A stretch of 64,000 bases of DNA from Melieria omissa (GCA_963971225.1 OZ020269.1:81878450-81942449), one strand, 5' to 3'; shown: positions 1 through 13,767, counted from the stretch's first letter. Translations and numbers: made by a program. Notes: generated by a model from the sequence alone, not told the origin.

Positions 1-3000
1 CTTCTTTTTTATTCTTTTCAGAACTGATCCTCAGTTTATTGCCAATTTTGTCGGTCCGTCAGAGTGACAGCTGTTATGCTGCATATTATTTTATCATTCG
101 AATTTTTTTTAACATTTATAAATCCGATCCAACACCAATTAAATTATGATTATATTGTTAAATTATGATTATATTATTAAATTATGATTATAATTAATTT
201 GACCTGATAATTTAATTTGAATTTTAATTTTATAAATAAAATATACTCTAACGTGTCAAAAAAGATCTTCCGGTATTAATACAACCGCGGAATTAATCTG
301 AAAAGGCTAAAGAACGCGTAAGGTTAGAACTTAACTTAATTGATGTTGAACAGTGTAATAAACGAATCCATTGTTTTCAGCAGCAAGTGGTGATATATAG
401 GACCATATTATAGCGACTGCCAACTTTTTCTAACAACACCCGTCACGTACGATCACGCCTTGAGACAAAATTTATTTCATAAAACTCCCAATGATATAAC
501 ATAACTGCCGTAGTAAGTGATCTGCCGTAGCTAGTGTTAAAGTTCTATGTTACTAAAATATTTTATATGGCAATTAACGATTTATACTTTAAAATTACAC
601 AATACTTCTGTTAAAACGCCTACTCAAATATTTCTACATGCATATTAAGTTTCTTAATTTCAGATAAACGATTGCTCTCAATTCAGCATTACACAATTTA
701 TGTACATATTTTATTCTTATTAACGATTACAACATCAAACGCCGTATTCATGTGCTGAAAATAAAGCTGTCATTGTCAAAATTCAATAAAGTGCCAAATG
801 CTATCAAATAAAGGCAAAAATTCGTTCCCATCATAAATCACCATCGACTGCCATATATCAATCAAACTAGTGGAGAGGAAGCGCACATTGGAAAACGATT
901 TTAATGTACTCCTAATGGGTGTCCGGAAAGCATGATATAACAATCAGCAAATGGATTTAGCATTGACGCACACACGTACGTTTGAGGGAAAACCGTGATG
1001 CAATTTTTAGATTGCATACAATAAATGCATTGCATATGTCCATCAAACATGTGATAAAATTCATAAAAATTACTATTAAGTACTGTCGAAAGTAACGCCG
1101 CTAGACACTTACGGATATCCGCAGCGGACCAGAGGAAAGCCTTGACGAATGTTGCCGCAATTTTATGACCACATAAAACTCGATACCGAAGTGAAAACTG
1201 CGTTCGTAGAAAGAGGGGAATTTTCAAATCAAATCGGCAAATAAAATATGGTGGATCACACAGCTGCCTCGTACGTCGATGTTGTTCCATTGTACTAACA
1301 GCAAAGCCAATAAGGTTTTGCCCATAAACATAGTAATTAAATAGCTAGTAAGGAAATCGGTTAAAAAATCGACTGTACAGATGTGTACAGAGTTTTGAGC
1401 ATTTCTGCTGTTAGTTATATAAAATCTGGAATTTATTTGACATTAACACCAAACGAGACAAAGAATACACAGCGAAACTCCAAGAAGACAGTCACCCATT
1501 GGTCACACGCATAAATATGCCTGATTGGCCATTCAACTAGTCTGAGCAAATCCCTGTGTCTGACCGTCTCCTGCCTATCAGTTTGCGCCACAGCATTTGT
1601 CTTATTAAACGAAAAACATTTACCGCAAAAATTTGTGTGAGCTCAGAAAATACGAAATCAATTAGTCACAGCGCCCGGAGCCGGGCACTCGGGCAATGTT
1701 TCGCAAAGTGGCTCAACAAAGCCGCACACTTTAACGCAAAACCTCCATTCCCTACTAATAGTTTATAGGGGTTCCAACTCCGCGGACGCCGCATTACGCA
1801 CAAAGGCCGTTGGCGACAGTTTCGAGTAGAGCTGAAAGCGAGCGACAACAGCCATGGCTCGTATTAGTGTTTCGTAATAAATGTGCCCTTATTTATCTTT
1901 GCAGTTACAATGTCATCTTTTGAACTGCTCGGCGCTTCCTCATTTACAAAAAATCGTAATTTGTTTGCCTTTAACGTACGCGTTGCGTGCAGCGTGGTTG
2001 TTGTGTCATTGGCAATTTCCGCTTCCTGTTAATGATTTGCATTATCCTTGTTTTGCATTCGTTCCTTTGTCTGCCGCGGAAACAAAGACACCGTTCAAAT
2101 TAATTACGCAGGTCACATTCGTGCTCGGGCTGAGGGAAGCGCATGAGGGCTCAGTGTTTGGCATTTCATATTTCCTTAAGGACACTTCACTTGGATAACA
2201 AATTCTAATGCCAAGTGAAACGAATGTTTTGCTGCGTGGGTTTCTAAATGAAAATTGAAGTGTAGTTTGTGTGGAATGCGTTCTGTGTATGCTTACTTTT
2301 ACTTTGCGATATTTTCTTAGGTGATAATGCAAGACTACTTTGAAGACAGTGAAGTAGCGGCCGAAAAGAAAATTATTTTCATAAAAAAATTATTTTAAAA
2401 ATATGTGAGTTTCAAACCCCCATTCAATCAATACCAAACGCAATGTTTGAATGTTTAAAATGTTAACCTTGTTCCCAAAATATCCTAAAAAAAATATTTA
2501 TGGTGTTCACAGTTCAGCGGTATCTAGCATGTTAAATTTCCCACTTGGCAATTTTCCCGAATTTTCCCATTGAGATACCATATCTCAATTTCGTTTGTTT
2601 TGTATGAAGAACATAGATACCGGTAGTTTCAAAATTTGCCGCACTGCCGAGCATGTTTATTCAAGAATGATAAAATAAAGATTACGACATCCGGCTGATG
2701 ACGTCACTGGTGAAAAATTATAAGGTGACCATTTTAGAGTGCAATATTTTATTTGTATTATTCGTGCGTATATTCCTTTTTAAGACTGAAAACACGTTTA
2801 TACACATATTTTTTTACAGTTGAATCAATTTCTGCCAATTCTACAATGACATGTGCAGACTTTTGCTAAAATAAAATCTTGCTTCTCCTTGTATTTTTCC
2901 TCATGTTGAAAAAAAAAATAAAAATTAAATTTGAATCCTATGTCAATTGGGCACCTTAAAATTATTTTCATTTGTTATGAAAAATTTGATTGGCCAACGG

Positions 3001-3644
3001 CATTTTTTGAATTTTGTTACTATTTAACGCGAAAATTTGACCAACACGGTGTGGAATCTTTGAAATAATACAAAATGCAATAGTGAACGTTTTCGTGAAA
3101 ACGGTTTGCAACAATTGTAATGAGTTTTTGATAGAAAACAAAACGTAAACAATGAAGTGTGCAGTGGGCCAATGTCGGCAAAATAATACAAAAAAAGCAT
3201 ATGAGTAATTTGTGAATTTAAATATTCGTGATTGTTGTGCCATATGTTGCGTTGTTAATATCTAATACGATTTTTACAAATTTTGAGTAATCCGCAGATC
3301 CACACGCTCTGCATTTTATTGAGGTTCTCAAAAGACGTATTTTGGAACTTTTGTGGACGCTATAGTATGAATTTCATTACTATAAGAATGCGATGAGGAG
3401 GACTATTTTCCAAGTTAAAATGGGAATCATTTACAGAAAACCTGATAGTTTTTAATTTTAAAAATAATATTGATGAAGTTATTAAAGTATGAATTGATAT
3501 AAAATATTGTATTTTGAATAATATAAATATATATAATAATTTTATTGAATAGCAAGAGTGTTATATTGGTAACACAGAGAGTCCAAATTTGCCTAACTTC
3601 TATCTAAATCACTTTCAACAATTGATAACTGAGTATTTATGTGT
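1..3644. other. AT-rich intergenic DNA without a recognisable gene
   Basis: I see no coding region that I can support here. The open frames present (for example 901-1290 on the - strand and 1881-2198 on the + strand) are short, lack family motifs and have a composition typical of chance ORFs. The stretch holds a three-copy 19-bp tandem repeat near its left end and many A/T homopolymers. No splice-site pairs joining convincing exons were found. Confidence 0.6.
140..196. repeat. Three-copy 19-bp tandem repeat
   Basis: Three head-to-tail copies of a 19-bp AT-rich unit beginning TAAATTATGATTATA lie at 140-158, 159-177 and 178-196. The copies differ only in their last few bases. It is a small minisatellite with no evident function. 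Confidence 0.85.
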
Positions 3645-3897
3645 ATATCTGTGGCCGTAAGGAATAACAGCCAAAGTCGAGTTAGGACAACATTGAGTTA
3701 TTACCACCATTGCATTCGTCGTATGCAAATGTAGTACTACACAAAATTCTATGGCTTTTGCTTATAAAATGAATGTTTTACGCCCAGAAATCTAAAATTT
3801 ATCTGGTTAAAGCTAAAGAAAAATCAAAAATTAAAAGTGCTCTCCTGAAAGCTTCATAAAATCGACTTTGGCCGTTATTCCTTACGGCCACAGATAT
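3645..3897. mobile_element. Short MITE-like element with 36-bp terminal inverted repeats
   Basis: The 36 bp at 3645-3680, beginning ATATCTGTGGCCGTAAGG, recur as a reverse complement at 3862-3897 with one mismatch. The 253-bp unit has no coding capacity. The outermost bases are AT repeats, so the target duplication cannot be fixed and the superfamily is undetermined. Confidence 0.7.
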
Positions 3898-6800
3898 ATT
3901 AAATACAATGAAACGAAATAAATAACTTCATATGCAGTTCATATAATCTTTTTTTTTTGGAAATATTAATTTTGTAAAAGGTCGTACTCGTCCCACTGTT
4001 CCTTGACAATTTGAAACAATTCGTACTACGTCACTGGTGAAAACTTCAAATTTCCTGTCATTGATGTCGTAACCTTGTTTTCTATCAACCTTGTGTTTAT
4101 TGAAAGAGGCAAAAAACAAAGTCAAATTAATTTGTTGACACAATCTACGGAGCGAATTTTTTTGAGAACTTTATGCTACTATCGGGACGATTTCTTTATT
4201 TGATGTTCAACGTTTGTTTGCCATTTGAGCGAGGCATTTTTATTTTGAAAAATTTTCCACAATTGTTTGAAAGATATACAATGGGGTGCTCACAGTTAGA
4301 TCGTTTATTTTTAGGGAAAATTGCCCGAAATAAATTTTCCCGCAAACTGTGAATTCCATAATTATATAAACAAATTGTGATGAAAATTCTTCAATCTTAC
4401 TATTTGAAATTAAAACAACCACAATGAAAAACTACGCAACACATCAAGCAACATCAGAAATCTGAATGATTTCAGGTCGCTGAATGTCAGTGGAACTGCG
4501 GGTTACCATCTTGATCTATATTACTTCTTAAAAAAACAATAATTTCTTTAATTACTCTTCATGTGCGGTCAAATTGGCAGCTTGTGAGAATTATTCGTGA
4601 GCAACGGTGAGACTTCAAAGAATTTTTCCCTCAGTTTTACCGTGAAATAAAGCAATTAAAAAACTTAATTATGGCAGAGAATCATCCTTTCGAAACCATA
4701 AAAACCGTAAGCCATTTACCCAAAATCTAATGCATCTGATACAAACTTAGGTGAACCGACAACGCAGCGATAGAGAAAGATTACAATCGAAACTGCGGTA
4801 ACGCTCAGATGATGGAAAATCCCAGTGAATCCAACAAATGATGGATGCTCCGACGCATACACGTAGCTACAACACACAAACGAGTATCTACATACATAAC
4901 GCTGGTGTAATAAAAGCATGTACGCGCGCTTGTGCAGCAGTCGCACAGGACCTCACTTTTTCTCATTGTCTGCGGCAAAGCAAAGTGTGCTCGTTTTATT
5001 TCTTTTGTGGAAGTTTTTGGGAAAAACAAAGCAGCAAATTATAAAATGCAATAAAATCGGGAAGCTTATTTGCGGCAACATAATGACAGCAGTAGGCAAC
5101 ACAAAGACCGAAAGAAGAACTTGATAAGATCAGAAAAGGGACGAAAATTTGCTCGCACAAAGCCAAAACAACTCGGCGGAAAAGCGGTGGAATATGTGTG
5201 CTTCCGAGTAAAACAACCAAATGGTCTATTGTGTTGAATTGTGAATAGCTGCCGCGTAGCACAACTGTTACATTAAATGTAACACGAAGTTACGGACATT
5301 TCACTATTGTTTGGTTGATCCTCGGCTGGCTGCTGAGCTCGGTGCGCAGCCGCTGACATGTCAATGAAGGTTTAAATCAAGTATTTAAGGATGCGTATTG
5401 TGGCGTGTCATGGTCTGGCGGAGTCAAGTTTCATGCATGCGATCGAACAGGATGCAAGCGGCGAAAGGATTGCGAATGGTTCAAAAAGGGTTTGCCGTAT
5501 CAAATGTCCATTTTAATCATACGCAAAGTAGTCAGCGCTTTACAAAGGGAAAATCAGTTACAAGCATCGCTGTTGTTTTCAAAATTCTAATTAAAGTTTT
5601 CAGTTAAGTCTGTTGTGCTTTTTGAAAATAAATGCGACTTGTTGCCATGGAAAACACGTTTCGGGCTATAAATGGTAGTTTTTAATTTTTATATTAAAAA
5701 ATGTACCCAAGACGGCAGAATAAGGCAAAAAGAACAATTTTTGCGATATTGACTGTACGGGAAGTGCGATCTGAATTTGATAAAATCCATTAATTTTGTA
5801 TTGTTTGGTATTAAAATGTAGATTAGGATATGTATATTCCGTATAATGTAATGTAATGTAATGATTATGGGTTGGGCAACGCCCTTGTGCACCGCAACCT
5901 GAGAGGTTTATTGTGCCCCATATTCCGTATAAATTCGAGACAGATTTATACGGATAAATTCGAGGCAGATTTATACGGAATCTGGAGAGAAATATTCGAA
6001 AGTGCGAAAAAGAGGTTAGTCTTAAATAACACTTCTGGACAGCAGAGAACAACTTGGATGCAGTGAAGAATTAATTTCATAAAAAATAGTTCATTTTGCG
6101 CAGAGTAGGCACTAGATGAGACTAGATCTAAGATCTTTTAGAGTGGGCGAAATAAGGTCTAATTTCAACGATTTATTTCACGTTTATCTCAGCGTCTCAG
6201 CAGTTCCAATCTATGGCACGTTTATCACCAGTGACGCCTTCAAAGGTGGTACGAGATTGATCCACATTGCACAGGAACATGCGAACAAAAATCGGTGTTT
6301 TCAATCAAATTTTGTAGAAACGGTGCACTCCTTAAAAATAATGCTTAGGTTTTTGTCCAAAAAATTTCGGTAAAATGGCTTTTACCGAAACAAAGATACA
6401 TTATTTCAAAAACAGGGTACCTTATAGAAGGCAATTGTGAAGCTAGTGACAAAATTTCAAATTGATCCTTGCAACGGTGTTCGAGTCATTTATTTATTCA
6501 GTTTGCAAAAAGTGGTTTACAGAAAAACCTGTTTCAAATTTAACGAGCGCTAAACGCATAAATTCAAGAATTGAACTTTTCCAAATTTTCAATATTGAAT
6601 AATGGTTTTATTAAAAAAAAATATAAAATGATTTTTGAAAAACCCTTCAAGTCCTTTCAAATCTTGAGGTCTACCTTAAGTTTGAGTTTAAGTTTTAAGA
6701 AAAAAATAGGATTGGTGGAGCTCATTTCAAAACCAAAAACAACATTCATTCCATATAGGGAGAATGAAAGGAAGAAATACTGTTCAGGAGGAGTAATTAA

Positions 6801-9800
6801 ATCCAAGTCCCTAAAATTTTGTTATCATTTTAGTCACCGACCGGGGTTTATTAGTTAAAGTAAGACTTTATTAGTGATAAGAAATTTTCTCAAAATATTA
6901 TTTTCAAAGAGTTTTAAGATTTATAAAACTAAATTTTAACTAATTATAACCATCTAATAATAATAACTATTAATCCAAGTATGGTGATGTTACTAAAGTT
7001 CTAAAAGAGTTTGTGGGTTGACACGATTACAAGTTCTCATCGTTGTGAATGCGTCAGAAAAAAGCATTAAAACATTTCATTGTCGAAAGCAAAAGCTAAA
7101 TTATTTCTGAACACAGTTTTATATTATTCATTTGATTGAAATTTCCGTTCTCATAATCTCCGAGTTGAACAGTTAAGAGATCATTAATAAAAATTTTTAA
7201 AACATTAAACCTTACACAGCCGTTCAAAGTCACTTCAAATTCATCACATTGAAGAGTAGCAAACGTCAACATATCCAACAGCGAATTGAGAAAAATGGGC
7301 GGCACTACGTCCGAGTGTCCCGCAGCGCCGCGCTGATGACTATTTTAAGTAAAATTAATGAACAACTTTTAATTTCAGCCCATTTCGAGTCGTAGACGCA
7401 CACCGCGTCCACAGTGGGGTGGCTAAAATATAACAGTAAAGTTCTGTTTTCTCTGGCTCTCCACTTTTGTGCCAGTTGCGCATCACAATATTTACGATTG
7501 TCATAAAGTTGCAATGTTTATGACGACCAGCATTTCACATTTTCCCAATTCTACTCCTTTCTCAAAAAAAAAAAAATGTGCCGACTCGAGGCCACGAGGA
7601 CGCGCGCAGCACATCGTTAGAATTAATTGCAGTTAATTTTTATGTGAGTTGAGTTTTCGCGTCTGCTCGGAGCGACAATTTCACCCATTCCCACCAGCAA
7701 CAGTTTGGTTGTTGCCGCGCGGCAAAATCTTTCCGGGCGCTCCCTCAGACACTCCCATTCATAATATGCGAATTGCGCATCATATCAGAAATCTGTCAAG
7801 ACAAATCAATAAAGTTCTAATTTTATTACCCAATACGGTAACGGTGCGCGGCGCCAGATACCGATCTGTCACTTTCTATTGTCGCAATTGACAATTGATA
7901 TCTCACACATCATTTTCTCGAGTGCACAATGAGATTGTTTATGTCATCTCTGGGATTTTACGTCATTGTTCGAGTGTTCCACCCGGTGCTACACACACAA
8001 ACAAAAAAAAAATAGCAAATAGTAGAGCAGAAATATAGGGGTAACAACTACAGGTAACACAGTCATGCAACACCTAACGTCAGGAAAAGCCAGCATCTTC
8101 GCGTATCCTTCCATCTGCTTTCACCGCGAGTTGCGTAAGTGAGTAAAAGTGCCAATATGTGGTTTATGCCAATATTTTGTTGTTGTCATTATTGCATACT
8201 GCACTCGCATCACACAATTTCGATATGAAAGTAATTGTGCTTGCCATTTCCCTGTCAGCCTTCGCTGATATTCCTCAATGTCTATGTGCGCTCTTTAGCT
8301 GTGGCCTTACAAGGATTATTTTCCAATATTTCTACGGTCACAGTTCAAGCAGTTGCTTCACTAATCCTCTTCAAAGTGGCAGCTTACGTTTTGCGGCCTT
8401 AAATGGCAGGTCAGACGTTTAAGTAATTGCTTGAGGCTTTAGTGAGGCCAAGCAGTCAATATGGAAATATTTAGCCGAGAAAATTTTGTAACACTAAATT
8501 TAATTTAACTTTCCTACAATCGACTAGTTAGTTTGTATGATACATACGCGTGGTAGTTGAAACAATGTATCTCTGTATTGAGTTTAGTTTTCGTTTCGTT
8601 AATCCGTGTGGATATACACACTATACCATATATTTGAAACTGCAAGAAACTCATTAGAATTACTCAGGTATTCAAAATGTTATATAAAACCCAAAACTAC
8701 TTACTGCTGACAGCCACATATCTACTCAAAGACAAGGATATTATTGCCGTTAAGACAGGGTATAATTAATGTCATACAAGTTATGATAAACTGAAATTAT
8801 GAGAAACCCAGCCACATAGTTAACTAGATGAAAATTTCATACATACATACAAACTTTTGTGTGGCTGAAAAATATTGTGGAAAAAACGAAATTGGTTGAA
8901 CTCATTGAACATGGGACTCGATGCTCTTGATGTAGGTAAATTTATCATATTTTTCTAGTTAGTTCAAATATTTTTTGTTTATATTTATAGAAGCTACCGA
9001 AAAACATGGCAATATTTGTAGTAGGTACTTGACATGTTCGAAAATCAGGCGACGACGAACGCAGCTTGGGGTAACCCATCAATCAATATCTTTGCTTGTT
9101 TCTTTTAACGTTACAACAAAACCAACGAAGATCAGCGGCCAGCCTGTACCACGAGTTGGCCGCACGACAGAGCCTCATGAGCATGATTCGGCACACCCGT
9201 ATGTGTGTGCGGTAAAAAGATTACACAACACATTTCGGTCTAACATACTATTTGCTGTGTGTGTGTTTTATAGTTGATCCTTCCCGGTAATCACGCGTAT
9301 TTCGTGTTTGAATTAAAAATTCAAATGCTTCTGTATTCCACATCATGCAGTCGGAGTTGAAGTTGAAGTTAAGCATATAGATACATGCATGCACACATTT
9401 TATGTAAGCGAATACGAAATTGTAGCACAATTATCACAGGCAACGGCCGCGATAACAAATATTTGAGGAATTTCGTGGCAGCAGCGGATGAAAACGAAAA
9501 AATTAAATAGGAAACGCAAACTCAATAAACCGATTACCCACACGCATATTAGTGGAACCATACGAAAGTCACTGCGCTCCTCCGCATTGTTTGAGGGGAG
9601 GCCACCATACAGTGGTCCTTACTGTACCAGTTTCCCTACTGTGCGTGGCTCTGTTTCTCCGGCTGGCTTCGTCATCTATTTACAACACTATATGCGTCTA
9701 TGCTGGATATTTTCGTAGACAACGTGCTAATGAAATTCACTATTTGCCCAACAAAACGCATACATTTTCATTTCGTTTTTTTTCAGCTGGAAGATGTGAA

Positions 9801-10317
9801 AATGAAAAGGCGTTGGGGAAAATTATCATAAAAACCAATAGAACATAAGGAGAAATCTTGGTTCGTTGCTGCTCAACGTTTTCAACCACACTCATTGTGT
9901 TGTTGTTTGTATTGTTTGGTTTTCCGAGAGATTTTCTTCAGTGCGGAGTAGGTGATTGAACTCGTTGTTTATTTGTTTGTTAGTTGGTTGGGAAGCTAAT
10001 AAGGATTTTGAACGCTGTGTTCGGTAAAAGAACACATGTGGGGAATAAATGTTTTTTAGTACATCGTAAATTTTGATTGGTGTTTGTTGAGGAAAATTTA
10101 AGTTATTAACTTGTCTTTTGTCAAGTTACAATTACTTATAATGATTTATTAAATATCTTTTAATATTTACATCTAATAAGGAAAATAGAGAATTTTATCC
10201 ATAATTGTTAGACAGCCGAATTAAATACATTTTTTAAGAAGAACTTTGTAGCGAACCACAGTAATAATGATTGCTTTATATTTTTGGATAATCTGTGCCC
10301 ATGGAATCTTGCCTTAA
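3898..10317. other. Intergenic DNA without a recognisable gene
   Basis: About 6.4 kb with no ORF I can assign to a protein family. It contains a small (TAATG)4 microsatellite at 5844-5863, a direct/inverted repeat cluster at 5922-5981 and a degenerate inverted repeat around 4285-4370 (CACAGTT facing AACTGTG). Upstream exons or enhancers of neighbouring genes could be present but are not visible from sequence alone. Confidence 0.55.
5922..5981. repeat. 60-bp cluster of direct and inverted repeats
   Basis: The segment starts with ATTCCGTATAAAT and ends with the reverse complement ATTTATACGGAAT, so it can fold into a hairpin. Inside, a unit of about 25 bp (ATAAATTCGAG, A or G, CAGATTTATACGG) is repeated twice in tandem. 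It may be the core of a small foldback element. No target duplication was identified. Confidence 0.65.
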
Positions 10318-10554
10318 CCCTTTCGGGACGGAGTTTAATTTGGAAATCCAAAATACTCTCAGTAGATATATTCTCATGCCATGAATGTTCGGGTTAGAAA
10401 ATTATATTGGATGCTCACAAATTCTGAAATAATCTTTTTATGCGAGAACACCGAAATCGAAACAACTTTTTGCGTGGGTCGTAAGATTTGAATAATTGTT
10501 TTGAGGGGCATTAAAAACTTGCTGGGACGTATTATCCCAGCTGTCCCGAAAGTT
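10318..10554. mobile_element. Possible degenerate piggyBac-type MITE
   Basis: A TTAA at 10314-10317 is followed by CCCTTTCGGGAC. About 230 bp further on the reverse complement GTCCCGAAAG precedes another TTAA at 10555-10558. TTAA target sites with CCC-starting termini are the hallmark of the piggyBac superfamily. The right terminus has lost the GGG, so this is a weak call. No transposase is encoded. Confidence 0.4.
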
Positions 10555-10558
10555 TTAA

Positions 10559-12296
10559 ACTGCACAGAAGGGCTTTTCTTCTGAAAGCAAAATGATAGAT
10601 ATAGTGTTGTGATAGATATGGGGGAGTTGTTTACAACTTTTCAGCCGAAACCTTATTTCACCACCTGTGTGGGGCCACTGTATGTATGTATGTAGAACCG
10701 AAATTACTAGAATAGGAGATTTTTGCTTCAGTTTATATTTCCATCATTTTTATTAACGTCTATATTCTGAGTTAGCTGGGAGTATTTCTTAGGTTTAGAA
10801 TTAAATTTAAAAATTTAATTAATTTAATTTAAATTTTTTTTAGAGAATTATAGTGGCTTCAATGAATAGGTGGAGAAGACTGTATGCCAATTTCTGTGCT
10901 CTGTCCGACTTTCTTTTAGCGCAGGTGGAATGCTTTAGGTTTTTCTTTCTTCAATGACTTGGATCAAGTCAGGTAACGTTAGAAACTTACTGAGGTTCTT
11001 CTATGAATCACACTGGCTTGATTTTCTTCTTTGCATACTTGCAGGAAGTGCGTTCATTCTTTTTTCCAGTGGTGTGACGAGGGGCTTTTCAACGTGCCTT
11101 GTCAGCCACTTTTATACAATCTAAGCCGAGTGCACTGGCCGAACGACAAGCTGCTTACTCAACCTAAGCCTTTTCCTTTTCTCCAACGTACTTTTGATGT
11201 GTCCAGTGTGCACCTACATCATTTAGATATCAATACAAAATCATTTAGCCCGCATTAACAAATAGAATATAAAATATGTCTACATAGATATGTATGTACC
11301 TATGTATGCAACAATTCAACAAAACCCCTACATTGAACTGTACAAAACACACTTGGAAAATCACAAACAAATGCAAGCAGCCATAATGCTCTCTTTCCGC
11401 GTCCCTTGCATTAGTTTGGCCAAACAAAAGGCAATTTACGGTCTGGCATAATGGATATGGTGAAATAAATCCCCGCCAGTTGTCATGACGTCAAAGCCGC
11501 AGCGTGATATCAAAATCCTTTCCTCGACAGGCGATACGCACACACTTAGTGCCCCACGAAAAAGGGGCAAGCAACCTGCAACGCACCATCAACGGAGTAG
11601 AATCAAAGAAAGACCCAAACACAAACCAAACAGGTTCTTCCTACTTCCAAACTGTACAATACAACGCTTATAAATTCAAAACCTACGAGACAGGTTTACA
11701 GATTAGGGTCTTCAATCACTGCGCATGACAACAACGCGGTTGGTTGTGCAGCGGCTGCTGCCCACGCGGACAGCATTGGCCAGCGCAACCGGCTTTTGGC
11801 TGCGATGGAACAAGTGTGCGTTGCGCATGCGCAATCGGATTCCTTTGGCTGGCTCCCTTTAAGCACTGACAAATTTATTTAGATTTGCTGCATTTTGAAA
11901 AATCACTGCTCACACTTTATCTGATGCACATTTGGTTTTAGGGTTTTTTGTGCGTAGTACATCTGTCTGGTGCCTGAACACATGCATTTTGGGAAACACT
12001 GACTATATATGTTTTATACATAAGCATATGCAATAAATTTAAATACACATATGTATTATAAATAGGTAATATTTTCCATTGATATCTATAGAAGCTTATA
12101 AAGTTTTTTATTCAAAAACACTTTTTCTATCAAGTGTTGTGAAATAAAACTAAACATGGCATATAAGACATGTACCCTAGTTCCGTTTGTCGTGTCAGTT
12201 TTTGACTATCTTATGAAAAGATCTTTAAAATATTAAAGCTTCCATGTTTTCATATGTGAAAATAGATTTCATTTTTATTTCATACGGTGAGTCACA
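10559..12296. other. Intergenic DNA without a recognisable gene
   Basis: No coding region or element boundary could be supported in this 1.7-kb stretch. Short ORFs at 11031-11258 and 11485-11728 show no domain or codon pattern that would support a gene. Confidence 0.5.
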
Positions 12297-12339
12297 TTAA
12301 TATTCAGTATTTTGATATTTATTTCGACTATTTGCAGTT

Positions 12340-13270
12340 ATGAAGACAGGAAAATCTGAATAGAAGTGTGGACCCAGCGAAAAACCACGAATATTGATCA
12401 AAAGTGTCATTGAAAGAATTAAAGCCCAATTCAACAAAAACAATAAGCTCATCTTATGGGACGCAGCCAAAGAGTTTAGATACCATCGCACTTGTACCTG
12501 CAAAACGCTAAGAAAACTCAACATAAGATGCCAAAAGAAGAGCAGAGCTTTAAAATATTCAGAAATATAAATTTACCGTAGGCACACAATTGGAGCGTAT
12601 GAGCGTATGGGCGTATGGGCGTATTGCGTTGTCAAATTAAATTTCATATATTTCTATGAAAGCGCACACAATTGACGGCGCAAGCGTATGAGCGTAAAAA
12701 CGTCGTACGCTCACTTAGATCTATTTCTATTTTTTACGCCGCGTATGGGCGTATTATTCATTTTTTGACAATTGAAAAACGTATTTTGAGTATTTTATAC
12801 GTTGCTGCTCACGCTGGAATTGTGAGCAAGGCAACGTGTGAACGTATTTTGACAGCGTATTTACGCCGTACGCCCATACGCCCATACGCTCATACGCTCC
12901 AATTGTGTGCCTACGGTTAGGCAGTTAAACGAGAATGTCACTGGATGGTAGAAAATTAGGCAAAAACTAACTGGTTTTGGATGGCAAAAGTTATTCCATT
13001 AAGTAAGCCGCAAGTACTTGGAAACGACCGTTTTTATAACGGTGATGTTTCTGCAACTAACAATAAATAGTCTAAATTTCGGATCAATCGATATGCTGTA
13101 CATCGTGATTTCCGAAAAAGGAATTTCAAAGCCATGGTTCAAAGAATCACTTTTAGCAATTAATCAAACCGTTTCTCAAAAACAATGTTTGAAGAAAATT
13201 CGTATACCATATACGAAATACCATGACGATGACAATTTCAAATTTGGGCGGACAAAGCTTTCATAATTTC
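12340..13270 (+). pseudogene. Relic of a mariner-type transposase, split by a MITE
   Basis: Two conceptual fragments resemble a mariner-family transposase. The first, around 12370-12540, reads like the N-terminal helix-turn-helix region (IERIKAQFNKNNK followed by a TCTCKTLRKLNIRCQKK block). The second, around 13070-13265, resembles the catalytic half (ISEKGISKPWFKES, then a CLKKIRIPYTKYH block). Frameshifts and stops interrupt both, and a 341-bp MITE sits between them. The catalytic D residues cannot be placed with confidence. The assignment rests on remembered family motifs and is moderate. Confidence 0.45.
12576..12916. mobile_element. 341-bp MITE with 48-bp perfect terminal inverted repeats and TTA target duplication
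   Basis: The first 48 bp, starting CCGTAGGCACACAATTGG, recur as a perfect reverse complement at the right end. Direct TTA duplications flank the element at 12573-12575 and 12917-12919, which suits the PIF/Harbinger superfamily preference for a 3-bp TWA site. The termini carry tandem GCGTATGR octamers, and a second partial copy of the end sequence lies at about 12665-12710. It has no coding capacity, so it must have moved with transposase supplied in trans. It lies inside the mariner relic. Confidence 0.85.
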
Positions 13271-13489
13271 ATAATTTGGCTTTGACTTCCTTCGTAGATC
13301 GAAAAAATGCAATTTGTCCCGAAAGAGCACAATCCAACTAATCTTCCTCAATGTTGACTTTTCATAAAGTGGGGGTGACTGTCGCAAAAACACTCCTTGG
13401 AACTCGAAGGGATAAAGTGGATATATCAGGATACTGGAATACTTCCTGGCACATTGTAAATACATATATTTGAATGCGCTGAATTACAT

Positions 13490-13655
13490 GACTACAAATT
13501 ATTATGTATTCATTTCAAAGGTTATCTTTTCTGATGAAAAGAAATATAATTTGGATGTACCAGATGGTTGTTGATGCTACTGGAAAGATCTGAGAAAGGA
13601 ACCCCTAATATTTTCTAAAAGAAATATCGGTGGCGGATTTGTGATTGTCTCTGTT
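13490..13655 (+). pseudogene. Tc1-type transposase relic, 5' portion
   Basis: The + strand around 13518-13570 reads KVIFSDEKKYNLDVPDG, the region of the first catalytic aspartate in Tc1-type DDE transposases. It is followed by a DLRKEP..IFSKR..GGGFVIV block. Stops interrupt the frame. The reading stops abruptly at 13655, where LOA-1 is inserted, and resumes at 19041, so the two halves belong to one older transposon copy. Confidence 0.65.
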
Positions 13656-13670
13656 AGGTTAGGTTAGGTA
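13656..13670 (-). repeat. TTAGG-type 3' tail of LOA-1
   Basis: On the + strand the end of the element reads AGGTTAGGTTAGG directly after the target duplication, so the coding strand terminates in about three CCTAA repeats. The pentamer equals the canonical arthropod telomere repeat, but the position marks it as the reverse-transcribed tail of the retrotransposon. Confidence 0.8.
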
Positions 13671-13767
13671 GGGAAGGGTGTGTGCGGCAGGACCGCACTT
13701 CCACTCGGAGGCCACAATGGCCCATTGTGAATCCCTTCTTATGGTGTTCTGGAGCCAACCAATAGTC

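Noticed and set aside
901..1290. 129-codon open frame on the - strand
   Set aside because: No domain, no splice context, composition like the surrounding AT-rich DNA. Most likely a chance ORF.
13656..13670. TTAGG repeats as telomeric sequence
   Set aside because: The tract touches the target duplication at the 3' end of LOA-1. It is a retrotransposon tail, not a telomere or interstitial telomere remnant.
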